Source: an uncultured Mordavella sp. (GTDB lineage: Bacteria > Bacillota > Clostridia > Lachnospirales > Lachnospiraceae). From it: a DNA stretch of 64,000 nt. The notes beneath the pieces were generated by a model. It was not told the origin of the DNA. It did not search any database and was given only the letters and a program-made list of their open reading frames with translations. This document shows positions 1 through 8,254 of the stretch, in pieces. The translations under genes were made by a program, and so were the position numbers. Where the stretch lies: assembly GCA_902406105.1 (NCBI GenBank), contig CABPCP010000004.1:1-64000 (forward strand). Direction: 5' to 3'. Positions within the stretch are counted from its first letter, which is position 1. Every line of letters begins with the position of its first letter.

Positions 1-493
1 CCAGCAGGATCGCAGGCTTCGATGCCAGTGCCCTGGCGATGGCTACCCGCTGCTGCTGTCCGCCGGAAAGCTGGGAAGGCAGGCTGAACGTCTTTTCCTT
101 CAGCCCCAGGATCTCGATGATCTCCTCTACGTATTCCCGATCCACCTTGTTGCCATCCAGTTCCACCGGAAGTACGATATTTTCATAAACATTCAAAACC
201 GGCACCAGGTTATAGCTCTGGAATACAAATCCGATCTTCCGCCGCCGGAAAATAGTAAGCTGTTCTTCTTTTAAACTGGAAATATCCTTTCCATCCACTT
301 CCACTTTCCCGGCTGTGGGATAGTCCAGACCGCCCAGCATATGGAGCAATGTAGATTTCCCGCTTCCGGAGGTTCCCACTACTGCAAGAAATTCTCCCTG
401 TTCTACAGACAGGTCCACTCCATCCAGGGCCTTAACAAGAGTATCACCGCTTCCGTAGTATTTTTTCAATTGTCTAGTCCTTAAGATACTCAT
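1..493 (-). CDS. ABC transporter ATP-binding protein (MacB/BceA-like), partial
   Basis: ATPase subunit of an ABC exporter of the MacB/LolD/BceA class; it would energise a membrane permease that lies outside the window. The visible 164 residues show Walker A (GTSGSGKST, about residues 41-49), the Q-loop (VFQSYN) and the signature LSGGQQQRVAIARAL. The Walker B end and C-terminus are cut off by the window edge. The start is the ATG at 493, preceded by GGAGG eight bases upstream. It lies downstream of a response regulator and kinase, an arrangement usual for antimicrobial-peptide sensing and detoxification modules. The substrate cannot be told from this piece. Confidence 0.9.
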   Translation of the reverse strand, partial: MSILRTRQLKKYYGSGDTLVKALDGVDLSVEQGEFLAVVGTSGSGKSTLLHMLGGLDYPTAGKVEVDGKDISSLKEEQLTIFRRRKIGFVFQSYNLVPVLNVYENIVLPVELDGNKVDREYVEEIIEILGLKEKTFSLPSQLSGGQQQRVAIARALASKPAILL

Positions 494-510
494 ATCTTTT
501 TCCTCCTTCT

Positions 511-547
511 GAAAAAATGGCCTTATAGAAAAATTTTCTATAAGACC
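511..547 (-). terminator. Hairpin with T-run between kinase and ABC gene (terminator or attenuator)
   Basis: An 11-bp perfect inverted repeat (CTTATAGAAAA and its complement, one-base loop) extended by GG/CC. On the minus strand it is followed by six T residues. It sits between the kinase stop (604) and the ABC start (493), only about 20 bases before the ABC ribosome site, leaving no room for a promoter after it. It may therefore attenuate read-through into the transporter gene. Confidence 0.6.
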
Positions 548-603
548 AATCTTTCCAGAGTCTTTCCCAAATCTAACAGTATCGAAAGATTCTTGCAGCC
601 GTA

Positions 604-1470
604 TTAAGATCTGTTTTGGCCGGAATCTCTCCGAGGCAGATACAGGCCAAACACACTGCCTTCCCCTTCCGTGGAACGGACTTTGATATAACCGTTTTCC
701 CGCGCCAGAATCTCCCGCGCCAGATAGAGTCCTACTCCCACACCATCGTCCTGCTGCACCTGTTTGCCCCGATAAAACCTGCCAAAAATCTGAGCCCGCT
801 CCTCCTCCCGGATTCCTATGCCTTCATCTTCCACTTCAATACAGACGTAGAATTCAAAGACACGGACCCGTATCTGGATCCTGCTGCCAGAAGGGGAATA
901 CTTGACTGCGTTATCTAAAATATTTCCCAAGGCTTCTCCCGTCCATTTCCGGTCATAGGCACAGATAACGTCCGGCTGCTCCTCACACGCTAAATGGATC
1001 TCTTTCTTGGCTGCTTTTGCCTGAAAGGCAGCGATCACATCCTCCAACAAAGGTTCCAGTCTCTGTTGTCTTGGCACGACTTCCAGCATATTCGACTCTA
1101 AACGGGACATTTTGACCAGGGACTGGATCAAAAATTCCAGCTTTCCCGTGTGGGACAGGATCTGCTCTGCCAAAAATCTTTCCTCTTCTCCTTCTGCCTT
1201 TTCCGCCAAAAGCCCAGCATACAGGAGAATATTCGCAAGAGGCGTGCGGGTCTGGTGGGCGATATCAGAAACCAGGGAACGCATATTTTCCCGTTCTTTC
1301 CTGATCTGTTCCACATCCTTCTGCGTCGAAGTCACATACTGTTTCCAACGGCTTTCCAGGCGGGAAAGCTCAGTCTCGTCAAACCGGGATTCCTCAAAGT
1401 TCCCGTCCATGGCGCTGGTGAGCATCTCGTCCAGCCGCTTCATGGTTTTTCCTGCTCCGATCTGTATCAT
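604..1470 (-). CDS. Sensor histidine kinase without visible membrane segment
   Basis: Two-component histidine kinase of about 288 residues, partner of the adjacent OmpR-type regulator. HisKA H-box SDIAHQTRTPL carries the phospho-accepting His near residue 72. The HATPase_c domain shows the N-box (GNILDNAVKYSP, about 182-193), a DEGIGI G1 box and a GVGVGLYL G2 box. A longer reading from 1512 exists, but the ATG at 1470 overlaps the regulator's TGA as ATGA, the usual coupled arrangement, so 1470 is preferred. Neither reading contains a transmembrane helix, so the protein looks cytosolic and must sense directly or through a partner such as the ABC transporter. Confidence 0.88.
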   Translation of the reverse strand: MIQIGAGKTMKRLDEMLTSAMDGNFEESRFDETELSRLESRWKQYVTSTQKDVEQIRKERENMRSLVSDIAHQTRTPLANILLYAGLLAEKAEGEEERFLAEQILSHTGKLEFLIQSLVKMSRLESNMLEVVPRQQRLEPLLEDVIAAFQAKAAKKEIHLACEEQPDVICAYDRKWTGEALGNILDNAVKYSPSGSRIQIRVRVFEFYVCIEVEDEGIGIREEERAQIFGRFYRGKQVQQDDGVGVGLYLAREILARENGYIKVRSTEGEGSVFGLYLPRRDSGQNRS

Positions 1471-2183
1471 ACGCTTTCTCCCGTATCCTTCCTGCCCGGA
1501 TTCTTTTCCCATACATATCCAATGCCATAGACCGTCTGGATGGGGCAGCGTTTCTGCCGTCCCTCCAGCTTCCGGCGTAGCCGGTTCACCGCCACGCTCA
1601 AAGCATTCTCATCTACATACCCGGTCCCTTCCGGCCAGATCATTTCCGCCAGTCCTTCTCTGGACTGGATCTGTCCCGGATGCCGCACCAGGCAGCGAAG
1701 GAGTTTCTGTTCTGTCTTGCTAAACTCTATCTCTTGATCATCCACCCAGAACTGCATCTTCGTAAAAAGAAACTTGTACCGGCTGTCCGTGTACACTTCT
1801 TCCCCCACTGCGGCCGTTTCCACTTGGATGCGCGTGCGCATTCGTTCCACTCTGGCCCGCAGCGCCATCAGGCTGAAAGGCTTTGTGATATAATCATCCG
1901 CTCCCAGGGCAAATCCCGTCACTTCGTCTGTCTCCAGATCATTCGCTGTCAGAAGCAGCACAGGGATCTGCGAGTTCTGCCGGATCTCTCTTAAGAACCC
2001 ATACCCGCTTCCGTCTGGCAGGTTCACATCCAGGAGCACCATATCGATCTGCTCCCTGCGCCAGACAGTCCGGGCCTCCTCTATTGTATATGCCTGGAAG
2101 AACGCAGTGCCTCCTTCCTTTAATGCCAGCGCCACGCCTTGATTTAAACCAGGATCATCCTCCACAATGAGAATCTGATACAT
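1467..2183 (-). CDS. OmpR/PhoB-family response regulator
   Basis: DNA-binding response regulator of 238 residues. The receiver domain (about 1-115) has the acidic pair D9/D10, phospho-acceptor D52 in LLDVNLPDG, the conserved T in LLLTAND (T79) and K101 in TKPF. The C-terminal half is a winged helix ending IQTVYGIGYVWE, typical of Trans_reg_C. It follows the deacylase gene by 14 bases, with AAGGAG as ribosome site, and overlaps the kinase by 4 bases. Expected role is control of the adjacent ABC transporter genes; this is inferred from gene order. Confidence 0.93.
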   Translation of the reverse strand: MYQILIVEDDPGLNQGVALALKEGGTAFFQAYTIEEARTVWRREQIDMVLLDVNLPDGSGYGFLREIRQNSQIPVLLLTANDLETDEVTGFALGADDYITKPFSLMALRARVERMRTRIQVETAAVGEEVYTDSRYKFLFTKMQFWVDDQEIEFSKTEQKLLRCLVRHPGQIQSREGLAEMIWPEGTGYVDENALSVAVNRLRRKLEGRQKRCPIQTVYGIGYVWEKNPGRKDTGESV

Positions 2184-2197
2184 ACGTTTTACTCCTT

Positions 2198-2740
2198 TTA
2201 CAGATCCACGATCCTTGGTCTGTGATGGGTGTAGGGCAGAAATTTCTTCAAAAGATCCTGGGTTTTGAATTTCAAATGGGTGGTATTGATTCCCGTGTTA
2301 CATACAAACCACTCTGCTTCCGCCACTTCTTTATCGATAATGAGCTGCACATAGTCGTCCTGATCATTCAAAAGCCCTACCACACTGGCCGATCCAGGCG
2401 TACATCCGATATACTCCATCATATGTTCCGGAGAGGCGAAAGACATACGGGAAACTCCCATCTTTTTGCTGAAAGAAGACGTATCAAAAGCCTTATCGTC
2501 CGGCATCAGAAGCAGGAAGAAAGTTGTTTTCTTCCGATTGCACAGGAACACATCCTTGCGCACCGGCGCCTGCAGCACCTCACCAATTTCCGCACATTCC
2601 TCCATAGACGCCGCCGGGTCATTGTCCACCCGCTCAAACGGGATCCCCAATTTCTTGAACACCTTGTAAACCTCCTGTTCCAGGGGAGCACGTTCCTTCA
2701 CATCCTCCGGCACCGTCGTCGTGATCTCACTGATATACAT
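2198..2740 (-). CDS. YbaK/ProX-type prolyl-tRNA deacylase-like protein
   Basis: Protein of 180 residues with a YbaK/aminoacyl-tRNA editing domain, related to PrdX/ProX proteins that hydrolyse Ala-tRNA(Pro) in trans. Visible hallmarks are the segment around VRKDVFLCNRKK, the KKMGVSRMSFASPEHM region and GCTPGSASVVGLLND, which is the conserved G-x-x-P-G-S-x-S core. The ATG at 2740 is chosen over the one at 2755 because GGAGG lies eight bases before it. It is first in a short operon with the response regulator and kinase; the functional link is unclear. Confidence 0.85.
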   Translation of the reverse strand: MYISEITTTVPEDVKERAPLEQEVYKVFKKLGIPFERVDNDPAASMEECAEIGEVLQAPVRKDVFLCNRKKTTFFLLLMPDDKAFDTSSFSKKMGVSRMSFASPEHMMEYIGCTPGSASVVGLLNDQDDYVQLIIDKEVAEAEWFVCNTGINTTHLKFKTQDLLKKFLPYTHHRPRIVDL

Positions 2741-2839
2741 CCTAAATTCCTCCATTTTCCCGTAAATTCATACTCACAAAATATTATAGAGCAGAAGCAT
2801 TTTTCTGGCAAGCCGTCATTTGGGTACAGGGCAAAACGC

Positions 2840-2882
2840 AATTTGGGACGTAGCCTTTTTGCATTTTACTACGTCCCAAATT
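2840..2882 (-). terminator. Terminator hairpin after the fumarase beta gene
   Basis: A 14-bp perfect inverted repeat (AATTTGGGACGTAG and its complement) with a 15-base loop, two bases after the fumarase beta stop codon. No long T-run follows on the minus strand, so it may equally stabilise the 3' end of the mRNA. It marks the end of the 13-gene succinate operon. Confidence 0.6.
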
Positions 2883-2884
2883 GA

Positions 2885-3439
2885 CTATTTCTCCGCCAGA
2901 TAGGCTTTTCTGCCTTCTTCGTACAGATTGTTTCCTTCGCTGTCGATGATGACTACCAGCGGCATGTCTTCTACATACAGCCTGCGCAGGGCTTCCGCTC
3001 CCAGGTCTTCATAGGCCCCCAGTTCTGCTTTCTTGATGCATTTGGCCAGCAGCGCTCCCGCGCCGCCAATAGCTCCAAAGTATACGCCGCTGTATTTTTT
3101 CATGGCTTCGACCACTTCTGGAAGGCGGGCGCCTTTGCCGATCATGCCTCTGGCTCCCACGGACATCATGGTAGGCGCGTAGGCGTCCATCCGGCCGCTG
3201 GTGGTGGGCCCGGCGCTTCCAATCACCTGTCCAGGTTTCGCCGGTGTTGGTCCTACATAGTAGATGGTGGCATCTGTTGGATCAAAGGGCAGTTCTTCTC
3301 CCTTTGCCAGCGCCTCGCACATCCGTTTATGCCCGGCATCTCTTGAGGTATAGATGGTCCCTGTAAGGAGTACCTGGTCTCCCGCGTGAAGGGTTTTGGC
3401 TAATTCTTCTGTAAGGGGTAAGGTAATCTTTCTTGCCAT
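2885..3439 (-). CDS. fumB: Fumarate hydratase class I, beta (C-terminal) subunit
   Basis: Beta subunit, 184 residues, of a two-subunit oxygen-sensitive [4Fe-4S] hydro-lyase (fumarase or L-tartrate dehydratase family). It supplies the Fumerase_C domain with the conserved SAGPTTSGRMD motif (residues 75-85) and the GARGMIGKG segment. It starts directly after the alpha subunit stop and is the last gene of the operon. Tartrate dehydratase is the alternative family member, but neighbouring malate dehydrogenase and fumarate reductase favour malate/fumarate interconversion. The symbol denotes the split class I beta subunit, not E. coli FumB. Confidence 0.9.
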   Translation of the reverse strand: MARKITLPLTEELAKTLHAGDQVLLTGTIYTSRDAGHKRMCEALAKGEELPFDPTDATIYYVGPTPAKPGQVIGSAGPTTSGRMDAYAPTMMSVGARGMIGKGARLPEVVEAMKKYSGVYFGAIGGAGALLAKCIKKAELGAYEDLGAEALRRLYVEDMPLVVIIDSEGNNLYEEGRKAYLAEK

Positions 3440-4282
3440 TTATATCACCTCCGATTTGTGGCGCGTCACATGACAGTTGATGTTGACCGCGCAGGGCATT
3501 CCCGCAATATGAGTGGGCAGCGTCTCTATGTTCAGACCGATCGCCGTGGTCTTTCCGCCAAATCCCTGCGGTCCGATCCCCAGTTCATTGATCTTCTCCA
3601 GCATTTCTTTCTCCAGATCTGCGTAAAACGGATCCGGATTGGAGGAGTCTAAGGGCCGCATCAGAGCTTTCTTGGCAAGCAGGGCGCATTTGTCAAAAGT
3701 GCCTCCGATCCCTACTCCTACCACCATGGGCGGACATGGGTTGGGACCTGCCGTCTCCACTACTTCCAGGATAAAATCTTTGATCCCCTGCAGACCGGCA
3801 GACGGTTTAAACATACGGATCTGGCTCATATTCTCACTTCCGAATCCTTTTGGTCCCACCGTCACTTTGATCTGTTCGCCGGGAACGATCTCTGTGTAAA
3901 GCATAGCCGGCGTGTTATCTCCTGTATTTCCCCGGCGGACCGGATCTCCTACTACAGATTTGCGCAGATAACCTTTGTCATATCCCCGGCGGACTCCTTC
4001 GTCTACCGCTTCTCTTAAATCTCCGCCTGTCAGGTGTACGTCCTGTCCGATTTCCAGAAATACACAGGCCATTCCTGTATCCTGGCAAATCGGAACATTT
4101 TCCGCATCCGCGATCTCATAGTTCTCGATAATGTTATCCAGAACTCCTTTGGCGATCTCACCGTCTTCTTGAGAACGGCAGTTCTGGATCGCGCATTTCA
4201 CATCTTCCGGAAGATGATTGTTGGCTTCGATACAGAGCCGCTCGATCACATCCGTCAGCGCGCTCACATTGATTTCACGCAT
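3440..4282 (-). CDS. fumA: Fumarate hydratase class I, alpha (N-terminal) subunit
   Basis: Alpha subunit, 280 residues, carrying the [4Fe-4S] cluster of a class I fumarase. Likely cluster ligands are C66 (PICQDTG), C183 (NPCPP) and C199 (FDKCA), matching the family spacing; GFGSENMSQIRM is also conserved. It is separated from the upstream carrier gene by a 170-bp repeat element but lies in the same orientation. Within the operon it would dehydrate malate, made by the first gene, to fumarate for the reductase. Activity is an inference from family and context. Confidence 0.9.
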   Translation of the reverse strand: MREINVSALTDVIERLCIEANNHLPEDVKCAIQNCRSQEDGEIAKGVLDNIIENYEIADAENVPICQDTGMACVFLEIGQDVHLTGGDLREAVDEGVRRGYDKGYLRKSVVGDPVRRGNTGDNTPAMLYTEIVPGEQIKVTVGPKGFGSENMSQIRMFKPSAGLQGIKDFILEVVETAGPNPCPPMVVGVGIGGTFDKCALLAKKALMRPLDSSNPDPFYADLEKEMLEKINELGIGPQGFGGKTTAIGLNIETLPTHIAGMPCAVNINCHVTRHKSEVI

Positions 4283-4358
4283 ATATATTCACTCCTTTCT
4301 TTTTCCTTTCACATCTTAATTATTCAGCACCTCATGGCATTCGCAAAGGCGCATACTC

Positions 4359-4528
4359 AACAGCTCAGATGCGCCTCCCTCCGCATTCGCAAAGTTGCGC
4401 CTTCCGGCGCTTCCGGCGGCTTTCGCCGCCCTTTGCTCATTCGTCCGGCGCTCACTCCATACATAGGACCGCTCGCATGATCATGCAAGCATGATCCTCG
4501 CTCACGCTCCATGTATGGCTGAACTGTT
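4359..4528 (-). repeat. 170-bp intergenic repeat element, copy 1
   Basis: Element bounded by imperfect inverted ends AACAGCTCAG and CTGAACTGTT. It contains internal hairpins such as GGCGGC-tttc-GCCGCC and a near-palindrome around CATGCTTGCATG. It shares ATGGAGTGAGCGCC, ATGAGCAAA, a GGCGG..AAGCCGC hairpin and both termini with the element at 16834-17041. It begins exactly at the stop codon of the carrier gene, whose TAA is partly formed by the element's end. It fills the whole carrier-fumarase gap. Confidence 0.75.
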
Positions 4529-5690
4529 ACAGGAATATCCCAATAAACTGGCAGGCTAATACTACGAATACCAGGGCCACGGGATATGTAGCCGCATAAG
4601 CGCTTGCCACATCGTCGGTCTCGGTCACCCGGATCAGGGTTCCCAGCGCCGGCGTACTGGTCATCCCGCCGCAGATAGATCCTAATGTGTTGAACAGACT
4701 TAGTCTCAATACTTTTGCCGCAAAGAAATACCCGATAAGCATTGGTATCAGTGTAATAAGCGCTCCATAGATAAACAGTACCAGTCCTTCTTCCCGCAGG
4801 ATCTCAACAAATCCGGCTCCGGCCTGTACGCCGGCTCCGATCAAAAACAAAGCCAGTCCAAATTCCCGAAGACATTCTAACACATGTTTTTCTACTTTCA
4901 TACTTAATTTTCCGACTTTCCCAAAATGCCCCAGGATCAGGCCCGCGATCAGCGGCCCGCCGGATGTGCCCAGAGAGAATTCCGCTCCGCCGGGAAGGGG
5001 GATCACAATATTCGCCAGAATGATCCCCAGCACAATGGCCAGCGCAAAGGGGAAAAATCCCATACTGTCCGCGTAAAACAATTCTTCCTTCTTTGTCTTA
5101 TGGAACTCTTCATCTCCCACATTCTGAGCCGCCTCAAACCTGGCCCGCTCCGCCGCCATATCTGTCTTCAAAAACTTGGGAACAAGCTGGACAAACAGCA
5201 CCACGCCCACCACGCCAAAGGGATAGGCAATGCCATATCCTACCGAAGCGTTTGACGACCCGGTGGCGTCAATGGCCGCCGCAAGCCCAGGCGTACTGGT
5301 CAGCGCTCCCGACATCATACCCACGCTGATGTCGGAGGGCACGCCGGCAAATTCTATAATAGCCACTGTAGTCAGCGCTCCCGCCGCAATAATGATAACT
5401 CCCAGCAAAATATAGGACTTTGCGTTCAGTTTAAAATTACGGAAAAACTTAGGTCCGGCGATAAATCCTACGCTCGTCACAAAACAGATCAATCCCAGCT
5501 CCCGCACCAGATCTGGTACTTCAAATCCAAAATGGCCAAATACCAGGGCTACCAGCAGGACGCCCGCCGTTCCCAGCTCTACGCCGCGGATCTTGATGCT
5601 TCCCGCCAGATACCCAATAAATGCCACCAGAAATACGATCATCAACGTATTTCCCAATATACTTTCCTGAAACCAGGTTATGATTCCCAC
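4527..5690 (-). CDS. AspT/YidE-family carrier, probable C4-dicarboxylate (succinate) exporter
   Basis: Membrane carrier of 387 residues with two Asp-Al_Ex repeats, each marked by a TSTP motif (GALTSTPGLAAA and GGMTSTPALGTL), about ten hydrophobic helices, and a hydrophilic loop around 185-215. It lacks the central TrkA_C domains of larger family members. Known relatives include the aspartate:alanine exchanger AspT and the succinate exporter SucE of corynebacteria. Its position between fumarate reductase and fumarase genes makes succinate, fumarate or aspartate the likely substrate, and succinate export the best inference. The stop codon abuts the 170-bp repeat. Confidence 0.82.
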   Translation of the reverse strand: MGIITWFQESILGNTLMIVFLVAFIGYLAGSIKIRGVELGTAGVLLVALVFGHFGFEVPDLVRELGLICFVTSVGFIAGPKFFRNFKLNAKSYILLGVIIIAAGALTTVAIIEFAGVPSDISVGMMSGALTSTPGLAAAIDATGSSNASVGYGIAYPFGVVGVVLFVQLVPKFLKTDMAAERARFEAAQNVGDEEFHKTKKEELFYADSMGFFPFALAIVLGIILANIVIPLPGGAEFSLGTSGGPLIAGLILGHFGKVGKLSMKVEKHVLECLREFGLALFLIGAGVQAGAGFVEILREEGLVLFIYGALITLIPMLIGYFFAAKVLRLSLFNTLGSICGGMTSTPALGTLIRVTETDDVASAYAATYPVALVFVVLACQFIGIFL

Positions 5691-5800
5691 TGCCTCATCC
5701 CTTCCCTTCTGTCTTCTTCCGCCCCGCGTATCCCAAGGGACCTTCGCAATCCCGCCGGATACGCTTTGTTGTCAGTCACGTTTTTGTTACTATTCACAGA

Positions 5801-7402
5801 TCATCTCTCATGTCTTGCGTAATGAGGAAGCAGAAGCGGAGAAACATCTCCTGTGTCCAGCCCGGCTGCCTTCAGTTCTTCCGCGTAAGTTTCAATATGA
5901 TCCAGGTTCATAGTTCCAAGCTGCACGTCTTTTGCTTTCGCCGCCGCTTTTTTCCCCGCGTTGCGGCCGAACACGATGATATCCAAAAGAGAGTTCCCCA
6001 TGAGACGGTTTCTTCCGTGGATTCCTCCCACCGCTTCTCCTGCTACCAGAAGATTATCGATGGTCTTGGTGAATCCATCTCCATTGATCTCCAGACCGCC
6101 ATTCTGGTAATGCAGCGTCGGATAGACCAGGATCGGAACTTTCCGCATATCAATATCATACCGCATATACATACGGAGCATAGCCGGGATCCGTTTCTCA
6201 ATGGTCCCCTCGCCGCCGATCATCTCGATCATAGGTGTATCCAGCCACACGCCGCTTCCGATCGGGGTTGTCACGCCTTTGCCTCTGGCCGTACATTCCC
6301 GGATAATAGAGGCGGATGACACATCGCGGGTCTCCAACGGATGCATGAAAGCTTCCCCATCCACATTTACCAGCATAGCTCCCAGAGAACGGACCTTCTC
6401 TGTTACCAGCGCGCCAAAGATCTGGGAGGGGAATGCCACTCCCGTAGGATGATACTGGATGGTATCCTGGTAGAGAAGGGGCACTCCTGCCCGGTATCCC
6501 AGGATCAGTCCGTCTGCCGTGGCTCCATAGTGGTTCGAGGTTGGGAAATTCTGATAGTGCATCCGGCCTGCGCCCCCTGTGGCGATCACCACGGTCTTGG
6601 CTCTTGCCACCAGATAATCATCGGTCTCCACATTCTGGAGCACCGCTCCGGCCACCTGTCCTTTCTCATCTTTCAACAGCTCCACTGCCGCTGTAAACTC
6701 CGCTACCGGAATCTTCCGGTTTAATACTTCATCCCGAAGAGTCCGCATGATCTCCGCCCCGGAATAATCTTTGCAGGCGTGCATCCGCTTCCTGGAAGTT
6801 CCTCCCCCGTGGATGGTGATCATCCTTCCGTCTTCGTCTTTATCAAACATAACGCCCAGATCATTCAGCCACTGGATCGCATCCGGCGCCTCCATCACCA
6901 GTTTGCGCAGCAATTCCGGCCTAGCCGCGAAATGTCCGCCGCCAAAGGCATCCAGGTAGTGCTGTACCGGCGAGTCGTTTTCCTTATCCGCCGCCTGGAT
7001 TCCGCCTTCCGCCATCATGGTGTTGGCATCCCCGATCCGCAGCTTGGTCACGATCATCACGTCCGCTCCGGCCTCATGGGCCTCGATGGCCGCGGAGGCT
7101 CCTGCTCCGCCTCCGCCGATCACCAATACGTCTACATCATAATCAATCTTGGTAAGATCTACCTGGTCTTTCAAAAGCCGGCTGTTGGAATGCAAGTAAT
7201 GCACCAGCTCTTCCGGCGCTTTCTGTCCTTTGTTGGGACCGATCTTGATCTCTTTAAATGCCTCCTGCCGGTAATCCGGATGGAATTCTTTCAGAAGGAC
7301 ATCCTTTTCCTCTGCCGTCATCCGCCTTGGCTCTGTCTTCATCCGTTCCGCTCTGGTAGCCTCGACTTTTTTCACAGATTCCATCATTTCTGGTGTAAAC
7401 AT
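5801..7402 (-). CDS. Soluble fumarate reductase flavoprotein subunit (FrdA/TfrA-like)
   Basis: FAD subunit of a fumarate reductase/succinate dehydrogenase, 533 residues. The dinucleotide fold starts late (VIGGGGAGAS, residues 94-103) behind an unusual N-terminal extension of about 88 residues. Catalytic elements match the family: QYHPTG (316-321), Arg in TARGKG (373), LHYQNGG (His 431) and HGRNRLMGNS (462-471). The His that binds FAD covalently in membrane FrdA/SdhA (SHT) is replaced by Asn127 in ANTMMAEGG, so FAD should be non-covalent. It is followed by no anchor subunit. It pairs with the next upstream iron-sulfur gene and is inferred to take electrons from HdrBC. Confidence 0.9.
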   Translation of the reverse strand: MFTPEMMESVKKVEATRAERMKTEPRRMTAEEKDVLLKEFHPDYRQEAFKEIKIGPNKGQKAPEELVHYLHSNSRLLKDQVDLTKIDYDVDVLVIGGGGAGASAAIEAHEAGADVMIVTKLRIGDANTMMAEGGIQAADKENDSPVQHYLDAFGGGHFAARPELLRKLVMEAPDAIQWLNDLGVMFDKDEDGRMITIHGGGTSRKRMHACKDYSGAEIMRTLRDEVLNRKIPVAEFTAAVELLKDEKGQVAGAVLQNVETDDYLVARAKTVVIATGGAGRMHYQNFPTSNHYGATADGLILGYRAGVPLLYQDTIQYHPTGVAFPSQIFGALVTEKVRSLGAMLVNVDGEAFMHPLETRDVSSASIIRECTARGKGVTTPIGSGVWLDTPMIEMIGGEGTIEKRIPAMLRMYMRYDIDMRKVPILVYPTLHYQNGGLEINGDGFTKTIDNLLVAGEAVGGIHGRNRLMGNSLLDIIVFGRNAGKKAAAKAKDVQLGTMNLDHIETYAEELKAAGLDTGDVSPLLLPHYARHER

Positions 7403-7413
7403 GGTCGTCCCTC

Positions 7414-8088
7414 CTATTTCTCAATCTCTCTTGTGTTATAAAGCTCCTGCATCTCTTCGATCGGCTTTTCCATGATCTGTTCGATCAGGCTGTCATAGGC
7501 TCCCTCGTGGATCTCCTCCACCCGCTTCTTGAGATGCTCCGCTTCCGGCGCGATGTATTTTCCTGTCAGTCTTCTTGCCAGAACGCCTACCATCGGATGG
7601 GAGATTCCCGCCGGACACCGGACGGAACAGCATCCGCAGCCGATACAGTCAAAGGATTCCTCCGCGCATTTCTCAAATTCCCCACGCTGGGCGTAAGCGA
7701 TATACTGCATCACATTCAGATCCTGCGGACAGGCTTTCGTACAGGCATTGCAGCCAATACAGCTGTAGATCTCCGGATACAGTTCCATCATCACCCGCTG
7801 CTCCGGGCGGATCTCATCGATCTCATAGGTCCGCTTGTCTGTAGGGAAATAAGGAATACTGGCCACGTACATGCCTTCCTCCACCTGGGTCTGGCAGGAC
7901 AGGCCGGTCTTCAGCTCATTCTTCCCCTTGATCCTATAGATCGTGGCACAGGCGCCGCAGAATCCGTGGCGGCATCCGCAGCCTCTCTTCAAGGTGTACC
8001 CGGCGTACTCCATCGCTGTCATGATGGTCAGGTCAGCGGGTACGGTGTATTTCTTTCCGAAAAAATATACATTTACCATCTTTTCCAT
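7414..8088 (-). CDS. Fumarate reductase iron-sulfur subunit (FrdB/TfrB-like)
   Basis: Iron-sulfur subunit of 224 residues. An N-terminal plant-type [2Fe-2S] domain has Cys 37, 39, 44, 47 and 65 (GCGCRHGFCGAC). Two four-Cys motifs follow, CIGCNACTKACP (110-121) and CIGCGCCSVRCP (148-159), suggesting two [4Fe-4S] clusters. Methanogen TfrB carries an additional HdrB-like CCG domain at its C-terminus; here that part is missing and a separate HdrB is encoded in the operon. The ATG at 8088 is preferred over 8133 because AGGAAAGG precedes it; a GGTGC-agc-GCACC hairpin sits just before that site. It would relay electrons to the flavoprotein. Confidence 0.9.
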   Translation of the reverse strand: MEKMVNVYFFGKKYTVPADLTIMTAMEYAGYTLKRGCGCRHGFCGACATIYRIKGKNELKTGLSCQTQVEEGMYVASIPYFPTDKRTYEIDEIRPEQRVMMELYPEIYSCIGCNACTKACPQDLNVMQYIAYAQRGEFEKCAEESFDCIGCGCCSVRCPAGISHPMVGVLARRLTGKYIAPEAEHLKKRVEEIHEGAYDSLIEQIMEKPIEEMQELYNTREIEK

Positions 8089-8107
8089 GAGTGTTTGTTC
8101 CTTTCCT

Positions 8108-8120
8108 GGTGCAGCGCACC
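8108..8120 (-). promoter_or_regulatory. Small hairpin directly upstream of the frdB ribosome site
   Basis: A perfect 5-bp stem with 3-base loop (GGTGC, loop, GCACC) ends one base before the AGGAAAGG ribosome site of the iron-sulfur subunit. It lies in the only sizeable untranslated gap (8089-8254) between flxA and frdB. The rest of that gap shows no ORF or clear promoter. The hairpin may protect a processed 5' end or tune translation; function is a guess. Confidence 0.3.
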
Positions 8121-8254
8121 AAACTTCTGTCACTTCTGTCCACCCAACCTCGATTCCGCTTACGCTCCGTCTCGGTTAAGTTTCACATGTCTATAAAGCT
8201 GGCCCATTTCCCTGGCAGCGCCATCTGAAGCCGCCCGGACACTGCGTTAGTACT

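Noticed and set aside
8121-8254. Gap between flxA and frdB with a GGAGCGTAAGCGGAATCGAGG segment
   Set aside because: Slight resemblance to motifs in the 170-bp repeat, but no inverted ends and too little shared sequence to call a copy.
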